A stretch of DNA of 64,000 nucleotides from Choristoneura fumiferana (Eukaryota; Arthropoda; Insecta; Lepidoptera; Tortricidae): the NCBI RefSeq assembly GCF_025370935.1, contig NC_133476.1:20147405-20211404 (forward strand). The letters run 5' to 3'. Positions 19,825 to 31,100 of the stretch are shown in pieces (positions within the stretch are counted from its first letter, which is position 1; each line of letters opens with the position of its first letter). Under the pieces are notes generated by a model. That model had not been told where the DNA came from. It saw nothing but the letters and a program-made list of their open reading frames with translations, and did not search any database. The position numbers were made by a program, and so were the translations under genes.

Positions 19825-20107
19825 CAAGTCTTGTTTACTTTGAAACAATTGATGTGTTAATTTTCCCGTGATATTATTTATTAAATAACTTAGTAACAGA
19901 CCGAGTTCGTAAGCTAAGTATGGTTTTTAGCCATACAGGCGCCTCGCGCGTCACTTCTGATCTTGTTCAGTTCTGTGTGTAATTTCGCTTGTATATTGGT
20001 GGTCAGTTGAGTCTTTCACTGAAACTAACTTGAAATATTTTCGTCGTATTCATCACAAGAACATTATACCCTCTTATTCATAAACCCTTGTTAAGCTTCA
20101 CGAGGGA

Positions 20108-20550
20108 TTATACCTGCTGAGCTGGCAACGTTGCATTTTTGTTAGTTTTTCTCGATTATTCCATAAAAATTTAATGAAAATTAAAAATGTGGTCTGATAG
20201 AACTCTTTTTAATATATAAGTCAATGTGTCTACTCTAATAATTATTCGTGATAGACTTATATATTAAATGATATTGTAACGGATAACTCACGTCTTAAAC
20301 CGAGTTTAGCTCGACATGTTTCGGGCTATTTCGTAGCCCTTCTTCTCAGCTAAACTAGGTTTAAGACGTGAGTTATCCGTTACAATATCATTTAATATGA
20401 GTGAGTCTCACGGTAGTTTCATGACTTATATATTATTTAAAAACTGGTTCTATCAGACCACATTTTTAATTTTCGATCGATTCGATTTTTCGATTTTTTC
20501 GATCGAGAAAAACTAACAAAAATGCAACGTTGCCAGCTCAGCAGGTATAA
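20108..20550. repeat. Foldback element containing a second foldback element
   Basis: Outer arms 'tatacctgctgagctggcaa' + 'cgttgcatttttgttag' and the complement at 20499-20550. The interior is interrupted by the family 2 element at 20262-20398. The arms also share 'taaaaatgtggtctgataga'. Confidence 0.8.
20262..20398. mobile_element. Foldback MITE, family 2, best copy
   Basis: Arms 'ttaaatgatattgtaacgga' + 'taactcacgtcttaaac' and their complement, with 'acatgtttcgggctatttcg' at the centre. It is followed by 'gagtgagtctcacggtagtt', seen also beside the 34638 copy. Confidence 0.8.
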
Positions 20551-20667
20551 ACGGTCTTAAGTTAAGATTAGTTTTCTTTATTTGTGACCTTGATATTTGC
20601 TGTTATCGGACTCAGGGTCTACGCTAGCTGACGCGGTTTGCACGGAGCGGGTGGACGTATATTGAAT

Positions 20668-21281
20668 TAAAAAATCAAAAAACCCGACTGCCTTAAAAAC
20701 TAAAAGGAAGAAAATAAGTCTAGTGATCTAGAACTCTATCAAGAAGCTCATTTAAGGTTCAACAGTCGGGACCCATTACGATGATTTTATGAGCTGGTTA
20801 CGATTTGAATGGGTCCCGACTGTTGAACCTTAAATGAGCTTCTTGACAGAGTTCTAGATCATTAGACCTATTTTCTTCCTTTTAGTTTTCAAGGCAGTCG
20901 GGTTTTTTGATTTTTTAAATTTAAATTTTTTTATTTTATACTTTTTGATATTTATGTGAAAACGGTAGATTAAAAGTATTATAACCCATATATATTTAGT
21001 ATGGGCTAATTATTATTATTCGATACTTACCGTATTGTTACAATACAAAATATTTTTTTTCATTCCTCCGCCATATTTTTTTTCGCAGACGCCATATAGA
21101 AATTTCAATTATGTAGCCTGTGTCACTCCGACAGTTATGACGAATCCAATGATACCTCATATGTCAAAATCCGTCTAGCCGTTTAGGCTGCAGCGAGGAC
21201 CAAAGAAATGGACATACATACCCACATACATACATACATACGCTCGAATAACATAACCCTCCTTCGGGCAGCCGGGTAAAA
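20668..21281. mobile_element. Foldback-containing element, family 6, copy a
   Basis: Begins with a 250-bp palindrome (20668-20918) with arms 'aaatcaaaaaacccgactgc' and 'gggtcccgactgttgaacct' near the centre. It then runs through 'ccgtctagccgtttaggctg', a (CATA)n tract and 'cataaccctccttcgggcag' to 'ccgggtaaaaa'. Both ends carry the inverted motif cccgactgc / gcagccggg. A copy in the opposite orientation is at 24276-24665. Confidence 0.65.
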
Positions 21282-22016
21282 ATTGCTTGAGCAGCGCTAA
21301 CTGCGCGCGTCACGTGCGACGGATTTTACGTGCAACCGCGCCAGCTAGCGTAGGCCCTTGGAAGCTACATTTTGCTATAACAGGTTTGTAACTTTATGTG
21401 TAAGAGGGTTAGTCTTTAACTTTTACTATGCATTGTAAATATGTATAAGATATTTTTCCATAAAAAATAGAAGGCGTGATGACAGTGTTTGTATTATTTC
21501 TAGTTTATCCTTTACTTATTTGTCCCTTGCCATCCAGGCCATCCAAATCCAAACAAATGGGGAACATGCATAAATACAAAACTGGAAAATAAAACGAATA
21601 GTGTAAAAACCATTAATATCTATTGAAAAGTAAGGAATATATGGGGGAACGGAGTTTGCATGCCATCTCTTTATTAAAAAAAAATAGTATTTGTAAAAAA
21701 AAAATACTTTTATATCTATAACTATAGATCGACGATAAAAGATCTATAACATATATACGACTGTAGAAAGTCCAGTCCATCCATCTCTATGTATATACCT
21801 GTATTTTCTGTACTGCTTACTATGTGTTGGTGTTCAATAAACAGTCATTGTATTGTATTGTCCATACTATATTTCATGTATCTGGAAAGAGATGAAATGC
21901 ATACGTCATTGCCTCGTATTTTCTTTAATTTTCAACACATTTTGATTATTTTTATGTCAGTAGTTATTGTCCAGTTTTGAACTTGTTCAGAGAAAGTTTG
22001 CGCTCCACGCATATTT

Positions 22017-22022
22017 TTTATT
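22017..22022 (-). terminator. Lipocalin polyadenylation signal
   Basis: AATAAA on the minus strand, about 175 bases after the lipocalin stop codon at 22198-22200. Confidence 0.45.
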
Positions 22023-22197
22023 GAGTTGAGGGCTAATTGTCGAACACACTTGGATTCACAATCGTTTTCACCATTTCTTTCTGTCGCACGGTATAAGACG
22101 AAGATAGAAAGAGATGGTGAATCCGATCACGAATGGCCTCTGCTCTCTTTCTCAATCCCAAGGTTTTGGTGAAGGTGAAACAAGAGTAGTTTATGTA

Positions 22198-25100
22198 CTA
22201 GTTTATTAGCGGTTGGGTGCAGTTGTTGTTTTTGGAGAGCAGCAGGCGGTCGGGGTCCAGCTGCAGCGCGGCCAGCAGCGCGTAGATGCGCGCGCGCAGC
22301 GCCGCGCCCAGCTCGCGCCGCCGCCCCAGCACCCACATGCGGTCTGCACACAACCACAAGCAAATCAACGCACACAATCTAAAGAGAACATTCCTATTGC
22401 TGGAGGTCGTTGATCGGCAGTGGAGTGGTAAGCTACTTGCAGCAAATGGATTTAATTGTTAGGTACACCAAAATCTTTGTAGCTTTGTTTAATATCCACA
22501 TTAAAAGAATTACAAGTCGTCGTCAACGAGTCAATCAATGAACGTCAATCGATGAACGATACAAGTACACATAAGATTTAATGGTCAGAGTTCAAAGGAG
22601 GAACATGTGCTCGCGCTATGGCGGTCGTACCAGAAAGGGCAGAGTAGAAAAACCTGTGTCATAGACAACAATGTTATTGCTAGTGTCAATAATGATATAA
22701 AGAGGGCGCTAGACTGTCCAACACGTATTGGGTAGTTCTACGAGTGTTTCAACCGCTATCAGTTTCCTGTCGCTTATACTGAAGAAATGAGTCGGGTAGA
22801 ATTTCCATTCCGGATTTTATAAAACGATATGGTGTGCATGCGGTAATATTATAACAATTCATTAAAATTTCTTGCTTACGGTCTCTCATTTCTTCAATAT
22901 ATTGTATATGCGACAGAAAACTGAAAGCGGTTGAAACGCTCGTGGCACTACCCTGTTGTTGGATGTATTTTAAAATCATTAACGGTTTATAAAGACGATT
23001 TTTTAATACAGTGATTCGTTTGCGAAATATTAAATTTTAAAGTGCAATTTTTTGTTAAAAAATTTTTTTGATATGTATGTAGGTGGTAAGTGTATCAAAT
23101 TTAAAAGGACAACTATTACCGGATAAATTCGCTTAAAATTACTAAGTAGTAGTTTAAGAGTAAATAGCAACCTAACTTACATTTTTTTTTTATTTATGAT
23201 TATTGAAGTTATACTATCGTACGTTATGCAATTTGACCGTATATATTTTTGATCGTATGAAAAACGAACTTATGACATTTGATTTTAGATTTTATGCTAC
23301 GTAACCTATAAAATCTACCTACTTACAAAATTCCGTACGAAATACAAAATCCTTAGAAAACATTTCTTGATTTTTTTTCTTAACGGCTACGAAACCCTAT
23401 CCTGGGCATGCCCGACACGCTCTTGGGTGGTTTTGATTTATAGTGTAATATTTTATGCTGGTCCCATTTGCCAAAAGTAAAGTGGTAAATTTTCAAGTTG
23501 TGTGGATATTTTCTATCAGCTATAGTATCCGGTAACCGTGCCGGGGGCCGGGACTACTGACCGGCGTGCGCGATGGAGACGCTGGTGCAGGACCAGACGA
23601 CGGCGAAGTTGTCGTAGTCCGTGAACAGCACGCTGTACTGTCCGGCGCCCGGCAGCATCCGGCCGATCAGGTACGGCATCCGGTTGTTCAGCTTGTAGCG
23701 GAACGAGGACGAGCCGTTGTGGCTCGGGATGCCCAGCCCGTACGTCGTGGACGGCGTGCCTGTCCTGCAAACATGGGAAACATTCATTTATTACATTCAC
23801 CCCCTGTTTCACCATCCATTGATTTTTATTTGACGGATGCCGTCTCTGTTTGTTTTGTTCGAATAGACGGAGACGGAATCACATTTTATATCACAAAATT
23901 AATCAATGGGTGGTGACAAAAGCTCCTTAGGGTGACGGCGCTAATCCAATGATGGACATGTTAAGCACAGCAGTACCCAGTAATGAACGACAAGGAATCA
24001 CGAACTTTACCTTCTATTCCGTCGTAAGTAAGTCCTTTTCTTAAAATTTGGGGTTCTTTCACCCTACATAGGTAAATGCCTGTTATTTGGAATATGTAGG
24101 TACTAATAGCTACAGAAAAAGCGTCGATAGGGATCATTATAATTCTTTTAGGTACATATATATGTAACAAATAATGTCTCACCCCCTCAACCATCGGCTA
24201 GCGATACCCAATGAATACATTGGCACTATCGGTCGCACTCGCACTGTATATCTAGCGGTGATCTAGTGGAGTTGATTTTTTACCCGACTGGGAACAAGGA
24301 GGGTTATGTGTTTGACCCGTATGTATAATGTCTATTTCTATGTCCCCTCGTAACTACTTAACGGCTGAACCTATTTTTTATAAACCGTTTTCACAGAAAT
24401 ATCAAAAAACTATGAAATGCGTTAAAATACTCAAAAGAAGAAAACAAGACGTGGACGTAGTGGTCTAGAACTCTGTTAAGTAGCTAACTTGAACTTCAAC
24501 AGTGGACCCGTTAGGTAGTAAGAATGTTTGAGTTGGTCACGATTTGAATGGGTCCCGACTGTTAAAGTTAAAGTTAGCTACTTAATAGAATACTAGACTA
24601 CTACGTCCACGTCTTATTTTCTTCTTTTGAGTATTTTTTTACGCTTTTCGGGTTTTTGATTTTTAGGGTTCCGTACCCAAAGTGGCACCAAGTACAAGTA
24701 CATTCGGCAAAAAAAGCTTGTATTAAAAATTAAATTTTTAACAAAAACTTATTACAAGCATTATAATTATTTGCAGTGTAGGTAATGTAACTATGTTTGC
24801 TCGGGTGGAATTTTTCAACTCAAATTTCGATGACAATGCAATATTATTACATGGGAGTTGATCTAATGATAAAGCTAGCGGGGTGACCATAGGAACACTG
24901 TGATAAACGACACGACCGCATAGAGTTTGGACTCGTTTGTCGTCTTGACTAACCAGGGGCATCAAGTACAGTCAGCAAAAAAAACTTATATTAGAAGAAT
25001 TTTAAGAAAAACTTTTACTGAACTGTTTACGGAACCCTTCATGTACGAGTCCGACTCGCACTTGACCAATTTTATTTAAATTTTATTGTTTTATTTCGAT

Positions 25101-28100
25101 GATAGGTACTCACCACCGGTTGACGGTGTTGACGGCGATCAGGTAGAAGCCTCGCTCGTTGAGAGTCACGCGCAGCTCCGTGCAGCTCGCGGAGATCTCC
25201 ATCAGGTAGAACGAGCGCTCCACCTCGTACCACGTGCCCGTCATCTGGACAAGCCGCCTGGTTAACTCTTTAGTAGTAGTTAGTACAGGGATTGGAAATA
25301 GTACAATTATTTTTAGAATAAGCAAACAGGTAAAGGGTATTCTCACTGGCTGTTGCCGTCGTTTATCGCTATCCCGCGGGAACTATGCAATTTTCCGGGA
25401 TAAAAACTATACTATGTCCTTCCCCGGGAATCAAACTATCTGTATACCGAATTTCTAAACGGGTTGTGCAGCAGTTTAGACTTGTAAAGGGTTTTTTTAT
25501 ATAAAGGTAACAAGGCAAACAGACATTAACTTTCGCATTTCTAATATTCGTTGTTGGGTAGAATGTAGAGAAAAGGTAAGCCGTGTGTAATTGACCGACC
25601 AAGTAAATCTTGACCTTCTATGTATCCTAAGGTATTTGCTGTTTTTCAAGATTAAACACTGTAATGAAATTTCTACACAGGGTAGCGGGTCGCTGCAGGT
25701 GAGTAATTAAACCAAGGTTTTGGTGCAACAAGATGTTTATTTCTAAGGATACTCACAATTATCCCGCTCCCATCAACCATACAAACACTGTGTATAATTT
25801 AAATCCTACTTCCTTATGAAAACTAAGGGTCGTGAATGCAATTGGCCAGTGATTTGAGATAACTTAACTATCTGTATAATCTAAATAAAGGTAACTCCTA
25901 TACCTCGGCTCCGAAGTTGCCAAACCTGGCTGCAGGCCACTGTGGGCCACTCTAGGACGCCGCCTCGTGCTCGACGTCCCAGCGCCACCGACAGTAAACC
26001 ACGCTGGGCAGGCCAACCAGCTCCACAGCCGCCAGGGCTCCTTGAAACACTTCTACACGAAGCCACAACAACCACACTTCAGCCCGTGTCTTAGCACCTC
26101 CTGTGGACGGATCATGGATTAGAAATAACTCCAGTGGGGTCCCTCAAGGACAGAAGGGACCAGCTCGCTTAGCCTGGTTGACAGACCACCATGAAATTTG
26201 GAAATTAGTTAAGCACGCACCGTGGAGGAAATGCAGACTTGCTTAGCGCCGCCTGGGTCACGCTGTCTACTCCACGAAGGCGCAAGACTTTGGACACCAC
26301 AGCGATCTACAAGCAAAGATCGAGGATTAGAGTTGTCGACCCAAAGGGAAGGCAGGGCTCCAATGGTTTGTCCACATACCACTGAATTCCGGAAGACACT
26401 ACGTGAGTCGCTCCACGTCACACACACCATATCACTGAAAACAAAAATGTTAAATAAGTAAAGAGAAACGCTGACAGCGTATTCAGACGCCTTTACCAGG
26501 TCCATCAAGAGGAACTCACCAAAACAGAAAATAATTCCCACTTAGGAACACAACCACTCTTCAACCATCAATCAAAATGGCTGCTCACCCAAAACGCGGC
26601 CTCATGCTCGTAGAGCTGTCACTGTTGCCATGTACGATTTTTTTTTGAAGGACATCACTAGAGTCAAAATCCAAATTTTTACTTTCCAAAACCAACCATT
26701 AAGAGAAAATAATTATTTAATCCATATTCCTGTAAACGATCTACACAAACGGAGATTAATTTAAATGTCCTTAAGTCAAATGAAAAAACGCCGAATTATG
26801 AGATGAACAGAAAAAACATTGACTCGAAAACTCTTGCTGTCACCTGTCAAAATGACAACCTTACAACACCCCTCCTCCCAGACGAATTTCCCGACAAAAA
26901 GGAGAGAAATTCCAGCTGGCCCCCAGCTACCTCCACGTAACCCTGAAAACCCCGCAAGAAACGAAATCAGTTGCACCAAAAATATTTTTTTTTAAAACCC
27001 TCCTTTTAAAAAAAAAGTCAGCTAGACCCGCCTAAGCTACCGAGTGGTCAACGTCGGCGGCGCGGCGAGCGAGAGCGACCAGCACGGGCCGCGCGTCCGA
27101 CGTTCACACACCCTTAAAACAAACAAAAATAATAAACGAAATAGCAATAAAAACGTAACACATGCTGTTACGCAATGCTGGGACTGACCCACCAGGGTCG
27201 AGATTAGTCGGCGTCGGCGGCACGGCGAGCGAAGGCGACTGACGCGGGCCGTGCGTCCGACACCCACCTACTCGATTAAAACTTGAAGTAGTAAAGTTTG
27301 TAAAAAAAAGGGCATAAATATGCCTGTAAAGAAAATTGTAAAAAAATAAAAATAAAAGAGTTGGTGTTCCAAAGGATCATTCTCTGTTCTGTGGGATAAG
27401 ATGCGAGTAACGACTATTGTCATCCTACCGACCAGCTCTACATAGAGTCAGCCCCTTTCCGGTACCACTTTCATATCTTTAATATGCCATTTTCCTACAG
27501 GTTTGCCATTCCCATCCTCCAACTCATATACTAATTTCGAGAGTTTCCTAACCACACGACATTTTTCATATTTTGGGGCCAACTTGGATGCAAAATACTT
27601 AGATGCGTCACTTTGTTTAAAGGATCGTTTCCACACAATATCTCCAATCTCAAACTCCAGATCTCGCCGCCGCTGATTGTAGTATTTAGCATTTATTTGG
27701 TGAGCCTTCGTCAACTCCTCCTTAACCTCAGCAAACACCTGTTTAAGCTCGCCCAAATTATTGTAAAGGTCACTACGTGACGAAAAGATAATTTCATTAA
27801 GGTCTTCGAAATCTTTGTAAATACTACCATCAGCCACAGCCTCACGTCCATGCACTAAAAAGAAAGGGGTATAACCCGTAGCTAAACTCACAGATGTATT
27901 TATTGCAAATTGAATTTTGTGTATATTAACGTCCCAGGTACGATGGTCGGTACCGACAAAACTAGAGACAGCTGTCAAAATCGTCCGATTTTGTCTCTCT
28001 ACGGGATTAACCTGAGGCGTATAAACAGGTCCAAAATGTACTTGAGGTATTTGATATTTGCGGTATAATGACTGAACCTCGTGGCCGCAAAAGTTAGAAG

Positions 28101-31100
28101 CATTGTCAGACATAATTGTTTGTGGAATTCCATGGACAAGAAACACATGATCCTCGAGCCGCTGCGCTATCACCTTACCGGTGGCACGGCGTAAAGGAAA
28201 CAGTAAGCAATACTTTGTGAAATAACACGACACCACAAGCAGGTTAGTATTTTGCATCCTAGACATAGGTAAAGGCCCAACAATATCAATACTGAGACAC
28301 TGGAATGGACGCGAGCAGACCCTAGCACTACCCATTAACCCCGGTGTCTTAACATTGGGGCATTTATAAGCGTTGCAAACGTCACATTCGGAAATAAACT
28401 TTATTGTATCTTGGTACATACCAGGCCAAAAATAACGCAACTTCAACCTCTGGTAGGTTTTGGCTATTCCTAAGTGAGCTGCCGTTGGCTCTGAGTGGTT
28501 CCCCATTAGAATAGCATGTCTTAAGTCACTTGGAACAACCTCCTTCCAGTCATAGTCTGATCGCAGTTTACTCTTTGACTTGGTATATCGAAATAGCTTA
28601 TTGTCAATAATTTGAAAATTTGGACAACTCCTAGCTTTATCACGACAACGCTTATAAATGTCACAATACCACGGATCATTTGTCGCGGGTTCCAAGGTGG
28701 ATACTGGCACCGCTCTGGAGAGCGCGTCAGGCACCACATTATCGATACCGCGCCTATGTTCTATTGTGAAATTATAAGGTGACAAGCGACAGCCCCACCT
28801 CTCCAATCGACCGCTAGGGTTCTTCAAATTCAAAAACCACTTCAAACTGGCATGGTCCGTGAAGATTTTAAACGGCTTGCTTCCCTCTAGGTATGGGCGG
28901 AAATGTTCTACCACGAACACCACCGCTAGTGCTTCCTTTCTGTAGCAGAGTAGTTACGCTCGCAGGGTGTTAGTGCGCGACTACAAAAGGCAATCGGATG
29001 TTCTTCACCATCGCAAGTCTGCGTTAAGGTACCGCCTATCCCGAAATCGGAAGCGTCGCAGTGAACGGCAAAAGGTTTGTCAAAATCTGGGCAAGCCAGA
29101 ACCGGGGCACTTGTTAAAGCGGTTTTTAAATCTTCAAAAGCCTTATTAGCCTGAGCGGACCAATCAAAAGGCGGGGCGCCTTTGCGCGTAGACGTGAGAG
29201 CGTTTAGTGGTCCCGCAATTGAACTAAAATTTTTAATGAAGCGTCTGTAATAGGAGGCGGTTCCTAGAAAACGCTTCACATCCTTTCTAGAGGCGGGGGT
29301 GGGGAAATTTTTGATAGCACTAATTTTATCGGGATCCGTTCTTAACCCATGCCGGTCAACTACATAGCCCAAGTACTTCAATTGACTACGGAAAAAACTT
29401 GATTTGGCCAGATTTATTGTAAGATTCGCCTTTTCAAAACGAGCAGCCACGGCACGCAGCAGAGCCAAATGTTCCTCAAAGGTGGCCGACACACAGATTA
29501 GATCGTCCAAGTATGACCAGACCTTGCCTTCAAACTCGGGTCCAAACAATCGATCCATCAGACGCTGCTGCGTAGCTGGTGCTGAAGTCAAACCGAAAGC
29601 CATTACTTTGTACTGAAATAGACCGCGGCCAGGAATTGTAAATGCAGTCTTTTCTTTCGAAGACGGATGTAACGGAATTTGATGAAAAGCCGACTTTAAG
29701 TCTATTGATGTTAAATATTTGGCCTCTTTCAAGCTATCTAATATTTGTGAAATGTACGGTAAGGGGTAAGAGTCGTGTTTGGAAACATCATTAAGTTTGC
29801 GACTGTCCAAGCAAAATCGAAGAGAACCGTCAGCTTTAGGTGCTAAAGTGACGGGACTATTCCATGGGCTAGTGCTAGGCTCTACTAGGTCGTCGCGCAA
29901 CATCTCGTCTAACTGTCGGTTAAGTTCCCTTAACCTTTCGGGTGACATCCTATAAAAACGTTGTTTAATGGGTACGGCATCACCCGTATCAATTGTATGT
30001 GCAATGAGATTGGTGCGTCCTAAACCTTTACGCTCCGCAGAAATGTTTTCAAATTTCTGTATAACCTCTAACGCCTGACACTTTTGAATCTCATTAAGAG
30101 AATCAAAGTCACTCAAATGAACCTCAGAAACCTCACAATCACTAACGTTCCTCTCGGGAACCGTGCCACATAACGCGAGGACCTCCGGAGCTATACCAAA
30201 GGCCCTCCAAAAATTAATACCTAATAACAAGTCCGTCGTCACGCCGGGTATGATATAAAACTTGACAACAACAGTCTTAACGTCAACCGTAACCGGTAGG
30301 TATACATAACCAGTGACGGGAGACGACGAGCCGTTTGCTGTTTTTATTACGTCGAGATCGTGTGACCTGTACCTAGTGACGTGATTGGGTAAACTGTGTA
30401 AAATGTTATTGTTTATTATAGATATTTCTGAACCCGAGTCAAGCAAGCCACCATGCACAGATCCGTAAATGGAGACGTTTTTAAATGGTCGATGGTCATT
30501 ACCAGCTATGACGTGAACCAGGGGTTTATCCCTCCTGCCGTGCACAAATTTTTTATGCATTGCAGGCGGGACAAAGTCCCGGCCCACCCCTACTCGTTTT
30601 TTGGACCACGTGACGGACCGGCGGTACATCTGGGGCAATCACGCATTGTAACTCCCTTTTCTCCACATCGATAACATAATATGGACTTTGGTGCCCTACA
30701 ATCCTTCAATACGTGACCATTCATCCGACACTGAACACAGAAGAGCTCGTTGGGGTTATTGATAACCGCATCCACTGTCATATAGGTCTGCCTATTGTGT
30801 GACTGACAAGCTAAGTCGGGGCACAACAACCCATTCGACACTGGAGGCGGCTCTTTGAACGCCCCCACTCGATATTTAGCATGTTCCAATAACCTACAGT
30901 GTTCCTTCAATTCCGACCACGAATTAATTCGAGTTAGCGCTAATTGTGACGAATAGAATGGCCTTATTCCGTATTTAACAATTGTTAACTGTTCTTCGTC
31001 ACTAATTGGTTTCCTCAGTCTATTAAAGTAAATTTTCATTATACTTAAATAAATAGTGATATTTTCTTCGGGACCCTGTGTACGTGTACGGATTTCCTGC

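Noticed and set aside
22213..22413. ORF on the plus strand over lipocalin exon 4.
   Set aside because: Shadow of the exon; no homology and it crosses the splice acceptor.
23516..23916. Other-frame ORFs over lipocalin exon 3.
   Set aside because: The lipocalin frame joins correctly to neighbouring exons and the others do not; they exist only because the exon is GC-rich.
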